NCBI RefSeq assembly: GCF_008087085.1
Contig: NZ_VIYJ01000006.1
Coordinates: 62,001-126,000 of the forward strand
DNA: 64,000 nt
Reading direction: 5' to 3'
Source of the DNA: Nocardioides rubriscoriae
GTDB lineage: Bacteria > Actinomycetota > Actinomycetes > Propionibacteriales > Nocardioidaceae
Part shown: piece by piece, positions 8,780 through 17,997 of the stretch
Layout of the letters: the number at the start of each line of letters is the position of its first letter
Position numbering within the stretch: the first letter of the stretch is position 1
The notes under the pieces: model-generated
Database searches by the model: none
Told to the model about the DNA's origin: nothing
What the model saw: the letters and a program-made list of their open reading frames with translations, nothing else
Made by a program: the position numbers and the translations under genes

Positions 8780-9589
8780 ATGGCTTTCACCGCTGCCGAC
8801 GTCAAGCGGCTGCGTGAGCAGACCGGCGCCGGGATGATGGACTGCAAGAAGGCGCTCGACGAGACCGACGGCGACTTCGAGAAGGCCGTCGAGACCCTGC
8901 GCATCAAGGGCGAGGCCAAGGCGGCCAAGCGCGGTGCCGAGCGCGAGGCGTCCTCGGGCCTGGTGGCCCACGCGCCCGGTGTCCTGGTCGAGCTCAAGAG
9001 CGAGACCGACTTCGTCGCCAAGAACGCCGACTTCGTCGCGGCCGCCCAGCGCATCGCCGACGCGGCGTCGCAGGCCAAGCCGGCCGACGTCGCGGCCCTG
9101 CGAGCCGTCTCGCTCGGTGACCAGACCGTCGGTGAGGTCGTCGACGCCCTGGCCGTGAGCATCGGCGAGAAGATCGAGCTCGGGCAGTACGCCTGCTTCG
9201 ACGGCAACGTCGTGGCCTACATGCACAAGCGTGCGGCCGACCTGCCGCCCGCCGTGGGTGTCCTGGTCGAGTACGACGGCGACGCCGACGCCGCTCGCGC
9301 CGCCGCCATGCAGGTCGCCGCGATGCGCCCGCAGTACCTCACCCGCGACGAGGTCCCCGCCGACGTCGTCGCCAAGGAGCGTGAGATCGCCGAGGCGACC
9401 TCGCGCGAGGAGGGCAAGCCCGAGCAGGCCATCGCCAAGATCACCGAGGGCCGGCTCAACGGCTTCTTCAAGGACGTCGTCCTGCTCGAGCAGGCGTCGG
9501 TGACCGAGAACAAGAAGACCGTCAAGGCGGTCCTCGACGAGGCCGGCACCACCCTCAAGCGCTTCGCGCGCTTCGAGGTCGGCGCCTGA
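8780..9589 (+). CDS. tsf: Elongation factor Ts
   Basis: Guanine-nucleotide exchange factor for EF-Tu. 269 residues with the N-terminal UBA-like motif ([20 protein letters not shown]) and the core segment [13 protein letters not shown]. The ATG follows AAGGAG with 6 nt spacing. Cotranscribed with rpsB and closed by a strong terminator 23 nt after the stop. Confidence 0.98.
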   Translation: MAFTAADVKRLREQTGAGMMDCKKALDETDGDFEKAVETLRIKGEAKAAKRGAEREASSGLVAHAPGVLVELKSETDFVAKNADFVAAAQRIADAASQAKPADVAALRAVSLGDQTVGEVVDALAVSIGEKIELGQYACFDGNVVAYMHKRAADLPPAVGVLVEYDGDADAARAAAMQVAAMRPQYLTRDEVPADVVAKEREIAEATSREEGKPEQAIAKITEGRLNGFFKDVVLLEQASVTENKKTVKAVLDEAGTTLKRFARFEVGA

Positions 9590-9612
9590 CGTCTCGTCCC
9601 AGCCTGACCCGT

Positions 9613-9652
9613 CCAGCAGCGCTGCCGCCCGCGGCAGCGCTGCTGGCGTTTT
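9613..9652 (+). terminator. Rho-independent terminator of rpsB-tsf
   Basis: Perfect 16-bp inverted repeat (arms 9613-9628 and 9631-9646) built around GCAGCGCTGC, followed by CGTTTT. It is the clearest intrinsic terminator in the window. Confidence 0.9.
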
Positions 9653-9736
9653 GGGTGCCGTGCTCTCCCGGGTCCGGGCACGTGACCCACGTCGCGGCCG
9701 CCCGGCCCTGACCGTGCACGCGCCCGGGTCGGCCGG

Positions 9737-9742
9737 TAGCCT
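9737..9742 (+). promoter_or_regulatory. Candidate -10 box (TAGCCT) of the pyrH-frr-cdsA operon
   Basis: TAGCCT lies about 45 nt before the pyrH ATG and downstream of the tsf terminator, leaving room for a short leader with the GGAAGGG ribosome site. No strong -35 was recognised. Confidence 0.35.
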
Positions 9743-9787
9743 CGCACCCGATCGCAACCCGATCGCACCCACGGACGGAAGGGCCCG

Positions 9788-10501
9788 ATGACCGGCTACA
9801 AGCGAGTTCTGCTCAAGCTCTCGGGCGAGGTGTTCGGCGGCGGCAAGGTCGGTGTCGACCCCGACGTCGTCCAGGGCATCGCCCGCGAGATCGCCGCGGT
9901 GGCCGAGTCCGGCGTCCAGGTGGCGGTGGTCACCGGCGGCGGCAACTTCTTCCGGGGCGCCGAGCTGCAGCAGCGCGGCATGGACCGGGTCCGGGCCGAC
10001 TACATGGGCATGCTCGGCATCGTCATGAACTGCCTGGCGCTGCAGGACTTCCTCGAGAAGCTCGGCATCGACACCCGTGTCCAGACCGCCATCACGATGG
10101 GCCAGGTCGCCGAGCCCTACATCCCGCGGCGCGCCATCCGCCACATGGAGAAGGGCCGGGTCGTCATCTTCGGCGCCGGGATGGGCATGCCGTTCTTCTC
10201 CACCGACACCGTCGCGGTGCAGCGGGCCCTCGAGAGCCGCTGCGACGTGGTCATCTTCGACAAGAATGGCGTCGACGGCATCTACACCGCCGACCCCAAG
10301 GTCGACCCGACCGCGACCCGCATCGAGCAGATCACCTTCGACCAGGCCATCGAGCAGGGGCTGCGCATCGTCGACCAGACGGCGTTCACCCTGGCCCGCG
10401 AGAACAAGCTCCCCCTCATCGTCTTCGGACTCGGCGAGCCCGGCACCATCCTGCGCGCCGTGCAGGGTGAGAGGATCGGGACGCTCGTCACCGCCGACTG
10501 A
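9788..10501 (+). CDS. pyrH: UMP kinase
   Basis: Phosphorylates UMP to UDP in pyrimidine nucleotide synthesis; hexameric amino-acid-kinase fold. 237 residues. Visible motifs: [10 protein letters not shown] at the N-terminus, [11 protein letters not shown] (phosphate-binding loop), the [13 protein letters not shown] helix and [14 protein letters not shown]. The ATG follows GGAAGGG. Start of the pyrH-frr-cdsA cluster conserved in actinobacteria. Confidence 0.97.
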   Translation: MTGYKRVLLKLSGEVFGGGKVGVDPDVVQGIAREIAAVAESGVQVAVVTGGGNFFRGAELQQRGMDRVRADYMGMLGIVMNCLALQDFLEKLGIDTRVQTAITMGQVAEPYIPRRAIRHMEKGRVVIFGAGMGMPFFSTDTVAVQRALESRCDVVIFDKNGVDGIYTADPKVDPTATRIEQITFDQAIEQGLRIVDQTAFTLARENKLPLIVFGLGEPGTILRAVQGERIGTLVTAD

Positions 10502-10543
10502 CCGGCCGCTACCCGAGCACCACCACCCCGAAAGGAACCACCC

Positions 10544-11101
10544 GTGATCAAGGACATCCTCAACGAGGCCGACGGCAAGATGGACAAGTCCGTCGAGGCG
10601 ACCCGCGAGGAGTTCGCCGCGATCCGGGCCGGACGGGCCACGCCCTCGATGTTCTCGAAGATCTTCGTCGACTACTACGGCTCGCCGACGCCGCTGCAGC
10701 AGCTGGCGTCATTCACCGCCCCCGAGGCGCGGATCATCATGATCCAGCCCTACGACATGGGCGCGATGAACGCCGTCGAGAAGGCCATCCGCGACTCCGA
10801 CCTCGGGGTCAACCCGTCCAACGACGGCAAGGTGCTGCGCTGCGTCTTCCCCGAGCTCACCGAGGACCGCCGCAAGGAGTACATCAAGCTCGCGCGCACC
10901 AAGGCCGAGGACGGCCGGATCGCGGTGCGCAACCTGCGTCGTACGGCCAAGCAGAACCTCGAGAAGCTCGAGAAGGACGGCGAGGTCGGCAAGGACGACG
11001 TCACCGGCGCCGAGAAGCGGCTCGACGGCGTGACCAAGAAGCACACCGACGCCATCGACGAGATGCTCAAGAACAAGGAGGCGGAGCTGCTCGAGGTCTG
11101 A
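10544..11101 (+). CDS. frr: Ribosome recycling factor
   Basis: Releases ribosomes from mRNA after termination together with EF-G. 185 residues, the standard size, with the helical-bundle signatures RAGRATPSMF near the start, MIQPYD, and the C-terminal helix with KELIKLA-type and MLKNKEAELLEV segments (the sequence reads KEYIKLARTKAEDGR). GTG start at 10544 preceded by AAAGGAA. It lies 42 nt after pyrH in the same operon. Confidence 0.98.
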   Translation: MIKDILNEADGKMDKSVEATREEFAAIRAGRATPSMFSKIFVDYYGSPTPLQQLASFTAPEARIIMIQPYDMGAMNAVEKAIRDSDLGVNPSNDGKVLRCVFPELTEDRRKEYIKLARTKAEDGRIAVRNLRRTAKQNLEKLEKDGEVGKDDVTGAEKRLDGVTKKHTDAIDEMLKNKEAELLEV

Positions 11102-11127
11102 GACCTCGACGCCCGCACCGGCCCCAG

Positions 11128-12006
11128 ATGACGACCGAGTCAGGTCCCACAGCCCCGCCCCAGAAGGACCACGGGCGGGCCGGACGCGACCTCAAGGCCG
11201 CCGTCGCGTCGGCCGTCGTGCTCCTCGGCGCCATCGCCGCCTCGCTGGCGGTGTGGAAGACCGCGTTCATGGTCATCGTCGTCGTGGCGCTCGTCGTGGC
11301 GATCTGGGAGCTGCGCCGCGGGCTGCTCGCCCACGACGTCGACCTGCCCGAGCAGCCGCTGATGCTCGGCGGTGCCGTCATGGTCGTGGTCGCCTACGTG
11401 TGGGGCACCGACGCCCTGGTGACGGCCACCGCCGTGACCGCGCTCGCGCTCATGCTCTGGCTGCTGCACCGCGGCATCGACGGCTACGTCAAGACGGCCA
11501 CGGCGTCGGTCTTCACCCTCGTCTACGTGCCGTTCCTGGGCTCGTTCGTCGCCCTCATGCTCGCCGAGGGCGGCCTCGACGGCGGGGGGCTCGACGACGA
11601 CGGCGTGCAAGGCATCCTCGTCTTCATCCTGGTCACCATCTCCTCCGACATCGGCGGCTACATCGCCGGCGTGCTCTTCGGCAAGCACCCCATGGCTCCG
11701 GTCATCTCGCCGAAGAAGTCCTGGGAGGGCTTCGCCGGCTCGCTGCTGGCCTGCGTGGGGGCCGGCTGGGTGCTCGTGGTCTACCTGCTCGACGGCGACT
11801 GGTGGGTCGGGCTGCTCCTGGGCCTGATCACCGTGGTGATGGCGACCCTGGGCGACCTGTGCGAGTCGGTGATCAAGCGCGACCTCGGCATCAAGGACAT
11901 GAGCCAGGTGATCCCCGGCCACGGCGGCCTGATGGACCGGCTCGACTCGTTGCTGGCCACGATCGCGCCGATCTGGCTGCTGCTGCACTACCTCGTCTTC
12001 ACCTGA
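11128..12006 (+). CDS. cdsA: Phosphatidate cytidylyltransferase
   Basis: Makes CDP-diacylglycerol from phosphatidic acid and CTP at the membrane, feeding all phospholipid synthesis. 292 residues with about eight hydrophobic helices and the C-terminal family signature SPKKSWEGFAGS followed by LGDLCESVIKRDLGIKDM and GHGGLMDRLDS. The ATG at 11128 is 26 nt after frr. Its TGA overlaps the ATG of the next gene (TGATG). Confidence 0.97.
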   Translation: MTTESGPTAPPQKDHGRAGRDLKAAVASAVVLLGAIAASLAVWKTAFMVIVVVALVVAIWELRRGLLAHDVDLPEQPLMLGGAVMVVVAYVWGTDALVTATAVTALALMLWLLHRGIDGYVKTATASVFTLVYVPFLGSFVALMLAEGGLDGGGLDDDGVQGILVFILVTISSDIGGYIAGVLFGKHPMAPVISPKKSWEGFAGSLLACVGAGWVLVVYLLDGDWWVGLLLGLITVVMATLGDLCESVIKRDLGIKDMSQVIPGHGGLMDRLDSLLATIAPIWLLLHYLVFT

Positions 12007-12521
12007 TGGCGGTGCGGCTCCACCTGGTGCGCCACGGCCTCTCGCTCCCGGTGCGCGGGGTCCCGGCCAGCGACTGGTCGCTCGACCCGGCCGGCTACGA
12101 CGACGTCTGGGCGCTGCGCGACCGGTTGCCGCACGACGTCGCCTGGTACTCCTCCCCGGAGCCCAAGGCGGTCGAGACCTCCCAGCTGTTGACCGACGCC
12201 CAGGTCGGCATCGTCGACGGGCTGCGCGAGCACCAGCGTGACGGCGCCTGGATCGACGACTTCGACGGCGCCGTACGACGGGCGTTCGCGCGTCCCGACG
12301 AGCGGGCCGAGCCGGGGTGGGAGCCGCTGGCCGAGTGCCGGGAGCGGGTGGTGGGCGCCGTCCGACCGATCCTGGCCGCGCACGAGCACGAGGACGTGGT
12401 GCTGGTCGGCCACGGGACGGCCTGGACCGTCCTGGTCGCCGCGCTGACCGACACCCCGGCCGACCTCGACCGGTGGGCCGCGTTGTCGATGCCCGACGTC
12501 ATCTGCGTCGATCGGCCATGA
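12006..12521 (+). CDS. Histidine phosphatase family protein (phosphoglycerate-mutase-like)
   Basis: Histidine-phosphatase superfamily, 171 residues. The catalytic motif LVRHGLS (His10) is at the N-terminus, a second YSSPEPKAVETSQ segment supplies the Ser-Pro and Ala-Glu-Thr positions, and the C-terminal VGHGTAW supplies the second catalytic His. The substrate is unknown. The start overlaps the cdsA stop, so it is translated as part of that operon. The variant VGHGTAW is close to the usual G-H-G motif, so catalysis is likely intact. Confidence 0.85.
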   Translation: MAVRLHLVRHGLSLPVRGVPASDWSLDPAGYDDVWALRDRLPHDVAWYSSPEPKAVETSQLLTDAQVGIVDGLREHQRDGAWIDDFDGAVRRAFARPDERAEPGWEPLAECRERVVGAVRPILAAHEHEDVVLVGHGTAWTVLVAALTDTPADLDRWAALSMPDVICVDRP

Positions 12522-12539
12522 GCCCGTGGTCCTCGGACC

Positions 12540-12545
12540 TACGAT
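12540..12545 (+). promoter_or_regulatory. Leaderless -10 box (TACGAT) for the gene at 12553
   Basis: TACGAT ends 7 nt before the ATG at 12553, and no SD is present, indicating an independent leaderless transcript inside the cdsA region. Confidence 0.5.
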
Positions 12546-12552
12546 CACAGCA

Positions 12553-13023
12553 ATGAGTACCGACGAGGGCGTCCGCGCCCAGCCCGCGGACGACGCCGAC
12601 GCGGCCGACGAGGGGGAGGCCGCCGCCGACCCCTACCGCCGCCGCGGCGGTGCCCGACGGGGGAGCCGCCGCGAACCGGGGACCGGCACGTCCGCCGAGG
12701 CGGCGCAGCCGCGCTTCTGGCACCGCGACCACCCGGTCTTCACCCCGCTGGCCGGGTTCTTCACCGGGGTCCTGCTGGTCGTGGTCGTCCTCGGTCTGCT
12801 CGGCGCGCTCCTCGACCTCGTCCTGGGCTACGACGTGGGCGCGCACCCGTGGGTGTTCCTCGTGGCGCTGGGGGTGCTCCTGGCGGCCAACCTCGTGCTC
12901 GTGGTCGCCGGTGGCACCCGGCGCTTCGCCCGCTACATGCTGTTCGGGGTGCTGACCACCCCGGCCGTCGTGGTGGCCGTCGGCGCTCTCACGCTCTCGC
13001 TGCTCATCAAGAACGACGGCTGA
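12553..13023 (+). CDS. Small membrane protein of unknown function
   Basis: 156 residues; I do not recognise a family. The first 65 residues are acidic then basic and low in complexity (DADAADEGEAAADPYRRRG), likely disordered and cytoplasmic. Three hydrophobic stretches follow (about 68-91, 98-117 and 127-151), so an integral membrane protein with the charged tail inside is likely. It converges on the glpK2 gene, 27 bp away. Confidence 0.75.
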   Translation: MSTDEGVRAQPADDADAADEGEAAADPYRRRGGARRGSRREPGTGTSAEAAQPRFWHRDHPVFTPLAGFFTGVLLVVVVLGLLGALLDLVLGYDVGAHPWVFLVALGVLLAANLVLVVAGGTRRFARYMLFGVLTTPAVVVAVGALTLSLLIKNDG

Positions 13024-13050
13024 GGCCGGCCCGGGGCCGGGCGACGACTC

Positions 13051-14625
13051 TCAGCTCCCGCGTCGCGCGGGCGTCACCGGGTCGCCGTCGACCACCCAGC
13101 CCAGGGTCCGCTCGACCGCGCGGTCCCAGCCGGCGCGCTCGCGCCGGCGCAGCGCCGCACTCATCGCCGGCTCCCAGCGGGCGGCCTGGTGCCAGTTGTC
13201 GCGGAGCACCTCGAGGTCGGGCCAGTAGTCGACGGCCAGGCCGGCGGCGTACGCCGCTCCCAGCGACACGGACTCGGCCATCAGGGGGCGCTCGACGGGG
13301 AGGGCCAGCACGTCGGCGACCTGCTGCATCAGCAGGTGGTTGGCGGTCATGCCGCCGTCGACCTTGAGGCCGGTGAAGGCGATCCCCGTGTCGGCGGCCA
13401 TGGCCTCGACGACCTCGGCGGTCTGCCAGGCGGTCGCCTCGAGCACGGCGCGCGCCAGGTGCGAGCGGGTCACGAACGAGGTCAGCCCGACGACCACCCC
13501 CCGGGCGTCCGGTTGCCACCGCGGGGCGAACAGTCCGGCGAACGCAGGCACGATGTAGCACCCGCCGTTGTCCTCGACGCGGCGCGCGAGGGTCTCGATC
13601 TCGGGGGCGGAGCGGATCATCTCGAGCGAGTCGCGGAACCACTGCACGAGTGCGCCGGCCACGGCGATCGAGCCCTCGATGGCGTAGCGGGGCGGCTGGT
13701 CGTCCAGGGCGTAGGCCACGGTCGAGATGAGACCGTGGTCGGAGGTGACGATGCGCTCGCCGGTGTTCATCAGCAGGAACGCTCCGGTGCCGTACGTGCA
13801 CTTGGCCTCGCCGGCGGCGAAGCAGGTCTGGCCGAACAGGGCGGCCTGCTGGTCGCCGAACGCCCCTCCGATCGGTACGCCGGGCAGCCCGACCCGGCAG
13901 GTGCCGTAGACCTGGGCGTTGGGGCGGATCTCCGGGAGGATCTCGCGGGGGATGTCGAGCGCGTCGAGCAGCCGCTGGTCCCAGTCGAGGGTGCGGATGT
14001 CCATCAGCATCGTGCGGCTGGCGTTGGTGACGTCGGTGACGTGGACCCCGCCGTCCGGACCGCCGGTGAGGTTCCAGATCAACCAGCTCTCGACGGTGCC
14101 GAAGGCGACCTCGCCGAGGCGGGCGCGTCGTGGCAGGTCGGGCACGTGGTCCAGCAACCACCGCAGCCGGGGCGCGGCGAAGTAGCCGGCCGGGGTGAGC
14201 CCGCACACCTCGCGGAACAGGTCGGCCGACGGGCCGCGGTTGAGCTCCTCGACCATCTCGGAGGTGCGGGTGTCCTGCCAGGTGATGGCCGGTGCCACCG
14301 GGTGCCCGGTCGCGCGGTCCCAGACGACGGTGGTCTCGCGCTGGTTGGCGATGCCGACCGCGGCCAGGTCGGAGGGCTGCAGCCCGGCCTGCAGGAGCGC
14401 CTCGGGCAGCACCCGCAGGGTGTTGACCCAGATCTCGGCGGCGTCGTGCTCGGCCCACCCCGGCCGCGGGAAGTGCTGCTGGTGCTCGTGCTGCGCGACG
14501 GCCACCATCCGGCCACGGCGGTCGAAGATCAGGCAGCGCGTCGACGTCGTCCCCTGGTCGATGGCGGCCACGTGGGTCCGGGCGCCGGGCCGGACGGGGC
14601 GGTCGGGCGTGGCGGGGCGGGTCAC
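13051..14625 (-). CDS. glpK: Glycerol kinase (second copy)
   Basis: FGGY-family ATP:glycerol 3-phosphotransferase, 524 residues. Motifs: [16 protein letters not shown] (phosphate 1), [19 protein letters not shown], and the FGGY signatures in the C-terminal half ([17 protein letters not shown]). It is a clear paralogue of the kinase at 16393 but differs at many positions (for example [11 protein letters not shown] versus [11 protein letters not shown]) and has a longer N-terminal extension. GTG 14625 is chosen because GAGGAG lies 5 nt upstream and the GTG overlaps the iclR stop by 4 nt, so it is coupled to the regulator. A divergent, regulator-linked second kinase is unusual; it may act on another polyol or under other conditions. 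Confidence 0.9.
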   Translation of the reverse strand: MTRPATPDRPVRPGARTHVAAIDQGTTSTRCLIFDRRGRMVAVAQHEHQQHFPRPGWAEHDAAEIWVNTLRVLPEALLQAGLQPSDLAAVGIANQRETTVVWDRATGHPVAPAITWQDTRTSEMVEELNRGPSADLFREVCGLTPAGYFAAPRLRWLLDHVPDLPRRARLGEVAFGTVESWLIWNLTGGPDGGVHVTDVTNASRTMLMDIRTLDWDQRLLDALDIPREILPEIRPNAQVYGTCRVGLPGVPIGGAFGDQQAALFGQTCFAAGEAKCTYGTGAFLLMNTGERIVTSDHGLISTVAYALDDQPPRYAIEGSIAVAGALVQWFRDSLEMIRSAPEIETLARRVEDNGGCYIVPAFAGLFAPRWQPDARGVVVGLTSFVTRSHLARAVLEATAWQTAEVVEAMAADTGIAFTGLKVDGGMTANHLLMQQVADVLALPVERPLMAESVSLGAAYAAGLAVDYWPDLEVLRDNWHQAARWEPAMSAALRRRERAGWDRAVERTLGWVVDGDPVTPARRGS

Positions 14626-15380
14626 AGTCGCTCCTCGAGGCGGTCGGAGATGGCGCTGCCCGCCGCGACGAGCTGCTCGAGCAGCCCGGGCAGCGGCTCG
14701 CCGGCGGGGGTGAGGACCCGTTCGCGCAGCCCGACGACGGCCAGGGCCCCGACCCCGACACCGACGTGGTGGCGGATGGGCGCGGCCAGGGCCGCCACGC
14801 CCGGGCGGTAGGTGCCGTCGGCGAGGCTCCAACCGCGCCGTGCGGTCTGCTGCACCGCCCTGGTCAGGTCGAGGGCCCTGGTCACCGTCGCCGGGGTGTA
14901 GGCGGTCATCACCAGGTCGCGCGGTCGCACGGCCGCGGGGGAGAAGGCGAGCAGCGCCAGCCCCAGGGCCGTGGCGTGCAGGGGTTGCAGCTCGCCGACG
15001 CGCAACCGCTGCGGTGAGTCGTCGGGGCGGAAGACGTGGTGGAGCAGCTCGACGGCCGAGCCGGACAGGATGCCGAGCTGCACCTCGAGGCCGGTGCGGG
15101 CGGCCAGTCCGTCGGCCCAGTTGGCGGCGCGGGAGCGCAGCAGGTGGGGGTCGAGCGTCTCGCCGAGACGCGTGAGGCCCCCGCCGATCGCGTAGTGCCC
15201 GCTCTCGGGGTCCTGGACGACGAAGCCGACCCCGAGCAGGGTCCGCACGATCCCGTGCGTCGTCGGCTTGGGCAGCCCGAGCGCGCGCGCGAGGTCGCCC
15301 AGCGCCACCGGTTCGGGCACCGCCCCCAGGAAGTGCAGCACCGCGGCGGCCCGCTCGATGGACTGGATCGGACCGCTCAC
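14622..15380 (-). CDS. IclR family transcriptional regulator of glycerol genes (GylR-like)
   Basis: 252 residues: N-terminal winged helix-turn-helix ([20 protein letters not shown], residues about 24-44) and an IclR effector domain behind it. In Streptomyces the glycerol operon is controlled by the IclR-type GylR; position beside glpF-glpK-glpD supports the same job here. The GTG at 15380 is preferred over GTG 15389 because TAGGGT (15393-15388 on this strand) sits exactly 7 nt upstream, a leaderless arrangement. Two 19-bp operators lie just upstream, so autoregulation is likely. Its stop overlaps the second glpK start. Confidence 0.88.
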   Translation of the reverse strand: MSGPIQSIERAAAVLHFLGAVPEPVALGDLARALGLPKPTTHGIVRTLLGVGFVVQDPESGHYAIGGGLTRLGETLDPHLLRSRAANWADGLAARTGLEVQLGILSGSAVELLHHVFRPDDSPQRLRVGELQPLHATALGLALLAFSPAAVRPRDLVMTAYTPATVTRALDLTRAVQQTARRGWSLADGTYRPGVAALAAPIRHHVGVGVGALAVVGLRERVLTPAGEPLPGLLEQLVAAGSAISDRLEERL

Positions 15381-15387
15381 CCGCGTC

Positions 15388-15393
15388 ACCCTA
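15388..15393 (-). promoter_or_regulatory. Leaderless -10 box (TAGGGT) of the iclR gene
   Basis: On the minus strand TAGGGT is followed by 7 nt and the GTG at 15380. The adjacent operator (15396-15414) covers the -35 zone. Confidence 0.5.
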
Positions 15394-15395
15394 CG

Positions 15396-15435
15396 CGTTC
15401 GGTCTTGGCGAACGGACGTTCGGCAATGCCGAACG
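15396..15435. promoter_or_regulatory. Tandem IclR/GylR-type operators between the divergent glycerol operons
   Basis: CGTTCGGTCTTGGCGAACG (15396-15414) and CGTTCGGCAATGCCGAACG (15417-15435) share the outer half-sites CGTTCG/CGAACG. Their centres, 15405 and 15426, are 21 bp apart, two helical turns. The second is a near-perfect palindrome. They overlap the iclR -35 zone and lie upstream of glpF, so one protein could control both directions. Confidence 0.65.
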
Positions 15436-15514
15436 TCTGCTCTGTTCTCCCGGGGCTGATTCGGGGCAAGGTGTGACGGACGCCACGGCGGCGTCTCTCT
15501 CGGGAGGAGAAATC

Positions 15515-16339
15515 GTGAGCAAGTCTCGGAATCCACTGGTCGGGGAGCTGTGTGCCGAGTTCGCCGGCACCCTGATCCTGATCCTCTTCGGCACCGCGGT
15601 CGTCGCCCAGGTAGTGACCAGCACCGACGGGTCGCTGGGCGACCACGACTCGATCGCCTGGGCGTGGGGCATCGGCGTCACCCTCGGTGTCTACGTCAGC
15701 GCGCGCCTGTCCGGCGGTCACCTCAACCCGGCCGTCACCATCGCCCTCGCGGCGTTCAAGGGCTTCTCGTGGGCCAAGGTCGGTCCCTACGTGGTCGCTC
15801 AGACCCTGGGCGCCTTCGTCGCGGCGCTGATCGTGCGCATCAGCTACGCCGAGCTCATCGGCACCGTCGACCCCGGCCACACCATCAAGACCCAGGGCAT
15901 CTTCTCCACGCTGCCCGGCAACGGGATCGACGGCTTCAGCATGACGACGGCCTTCGTCGACCAGGTGGTCGGCACCGCGATCCTCGTCTTCGTCGTCTTC
16001 GCGCTCACCACCGTGTGGAACAACCCGCCGATGGCCAACCTCGGCCCGGTCGTGGTCGGTCTGCTCGTGGTCGGCCTCGGGATGGCGTGGGGCGCCAACG
16101 CGGGCTACGCGATCAACCCGGCTCGAGACCTGGGCCCGCGGCTCGCCTCGTTGATGACCGGGTACGGCGACGCGCTGTCGGACCAGAACGGTGATCTCTA
16201 CTTCTGGCTGCCGATCGTGGCGCCCATCATCGGCGGGCTCATCGGCGGAGCGCTGTTCAAGGTGCTCATCGAGATGCACCTGACCGCCGGCATCGCCGAG
16301 GACGAGGCCGTCAGCGAGCCCGCCAACGCGCACCGCTGA
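15515..16339 (+). CDS. glpF: Glycerol uptake facilitator (aquaglyceroporin)
   Basis: MIP-family channel for facilitated glycerol entry. 274 residues from GTG 15515, chosen for GGAGGAG 5-6 nt upstream (an in-frame GTG at 15473 lacks one). Six helices and both pore NPA motifs are present: GGHLNPAVT and [13 protein letters not shown]. The Asp after the second NPA-Arg (NPARDLGPR) is typical of glycerol facilitators and not of water-only aquaporins. First gene of glpF-glpK-glpD. Confidence 0.95.
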   Translation: MSKSRNPLVGELCAEFAGTLILILFGTAVVAQVVTSTDGSLGDHDSIAWAWGIGVTLGVYVSARLSGGHLNPAVTIALAAFKGFSWAKVGPYVVAQTLGAFVAALIVRISYAELIGTVDPGHTIKTQGIFSTLPGNGIDGFSMTTAFVDQVVGTAILVFVVFALTTVWNNPPMANLGPVVVGLLVVGLGMAWGANAGYAINPARDLGPRLASLMTGYGDALSDQNGDLYFWLPIVAPIIGGLIGGALFKVLIEMHLTAGIAEDEAVSEPANAHR

Positions 16340-16392
16340 GCCGGCGTACCCCACGACACCCTTCACCCGCAGCACACGACAAGGAGACAACG

Positions 16393-17910
16393 ATGGCCGA
16401 GTACGTCGGAGCAGTCGACCAGGGCACCACCAGCACCCGCTTCATGATCTTCGACCACGGGGGCAACGAGATCGCCCGCCACCAGCTCGAGCACGAGCAG
16501 ATCCTGCCGCAGGCCGGGTGGGTCGAGCACGATCCGGTCGAGATCTGGGAGCGCACGAGCTCGGTGATCCAGTCGGGGCTGAGCAAGGCCAAGCTGACGG
16601 CCAGCGACCTGGTCGCCCTCGGCATCACCAACCAGCGCGAGACCACCGTGGTGTGGGACAAGAACACCGGTCGCCCCTACTACAACGCGATCGTGTGGCA
16701 GGACACCCGGACCGACCGGATCGCGAGCAAGCTCGAGCGCGACGGTCACGGTGACCTCATCCGCACCAGGGCGGGGCTGCCCCCGGCGACCTACTTCTCC
16801 GGCGGCAAGATCCAGTGGATCCTCGAGAACGTCGACGGGGTCCGCGAGGCCGCCGAGGCCGGGGACGCGCTGTTCGGCAACACCGACTCCTGGCTGGTCT
16901 GGAACCTCACCGGCGGCACCGACGGTGGCGTCCACGTCACCGAGCCGACCAACGCCAGCCGCACCATGCTGATGGACCTCGAGACCCTCGAGTGGGACGA
17001 CGAGCTGCTCGCCCTGTTCGACATCCCGCGCGCGATGCTGCCCGAGATCCGCTCCTCCAGCGAGCCCGGCGGCTACGGCACGACCCGGGCCAACGGGCCG
17101 CTGCGCGGTGAGGTGCCGCTGACCGGCATCCTCGGCGACCAGCAGGCCGCGACGGTGGGCCAGGTGTGCTTCCAGCCCGGCGAGGCCAAGAACACCTACG
17201 GCACCGGCAACTTCATGCTCCTCAACACCGGCACCGAGCTCGTCCGCTCGAAGTCCGGCCTGCTGACGACCGTCTGCTACAAGTTCGGCGACGAGAAGCC
17301 GGTCTACGCCCTGGAGGGGTCGATCGCGGTCACCGGGTCGGCCGTGCAGTGGCTGCGCGACCAGCTCGGCATCATCAGCGGGGCCGCACAGAGCGAGTCG
17401 CTGGCCCGCCAGGTCGAGGACAACGGCGGCGTCTACTTCGTCCCCGCCTTCTCCGGCCTCTTCGCGCCCTACTGGCGCTCCGACGCCCGCGGCGCGATCG
17501 TCGGCTTGTCGCGCTTCAACACCAACGCCCACCTGGCCCGCGCCACCCTGGAGTCGATCTGCTATCAGAGCCGCGACGTAGCCGAGGCCATGGAGAAGGA
17601 CTCCGGCGTGCGGCTCGAGGTGCTCAAGGTCGACGGCGGCGTCACCGCCAACGAGCTGTGCATGCAGATCCAGGCCGACATCCTCGGCGTCGAGGTGAGC
17701 CGGCCCGTCGTGGCCGAGACCACGGCGCTCGGTGCGGCGTACGCCGCCGGCCTGGCCGTCGGCTTCTGGAACAACACCGACGAGCTCGTCGAGAACTGGA
17801 ACGAGGCGAGGAGATGGTCGCCACAGTGGGACGAGAAGCAGCGCGAGGCGGGTTACACCCAGTGGAAGAAGGCCGTGACCCGCACGCTCGACTGGGTCGA
17901 CGTCGACTGA
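16393..17910 (+). CDS. glpK: Glycerol kinase
   Basis: Phosphorylates glycerol to sn-glycerol 3-phosphate, trapping it in the cell. 505 residues, the standard FGGY-family length. Signatures: [16 protein letters not shown] (residues 5-20), [38 protein letters not shown], and the C-terminal [20 protein letters not shown] 16393 follows AAGGAG with 6 nt spacing, 53 nt after glpF. Together with glpF and glpD it forms the main glycerol operon. Confidence 0.97.
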   Translation: MAEYVGAVDQGTTSTRFMIFDHGGNEIARHQLEHEQILPQAGWVEHDPVEIWERTSSVIQSGLSKAKLTASDLVALGITNQRETTVVWDKNTGRPYYNAIVWQDTRTDRIASKLERDGHGDLIRTRAGLPPATYFSGGKIQWILENVDGVREAAEAGDALFGNTDSWLVWNLTGGTDGGVHVTEPTNASRTMLMDLETLEWDDELLALFDIPRAMLPEIRSSSEPGGYGTTRANGPLRGEVPLTGILGDQQAATVGQVCFQPGEAKNTYGTGNFMLLNTGTELVRSKSGLLTTVCYKFGDEKPVYALEGSIAVTGSAVQWLRDQLGIISGAAQSESLARQVEDNGGVYFVPAFSGLFAPYWRSDARGAIVGLSRFNTNAHLARATLESICYQSRDVAEAMEKDSGVRLEVLKVDGGVTANELCMQIQADILGVEVSRPVVAETTALGAAYAAGLAVGFWNNTDELVENWNEARRWSPQWDEKQREAGYTQWKKAVTRTLDWVDVD

Positions 17911-17997
17911 CCGACCGGTCGACCCGCGTCGCAGGCCCACCCGCCCCCACCCCACCGACATCCCTGACATCCCCGAAGCAAGGAGAGGTAGCACCTG

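Noticed and set aside
13024-13050. Intrinsic terminator between the membrane protein and glpK2
   Set aside because: There is only a short GC hairpin and no T-run in the 27-bp gap, too weak to list.
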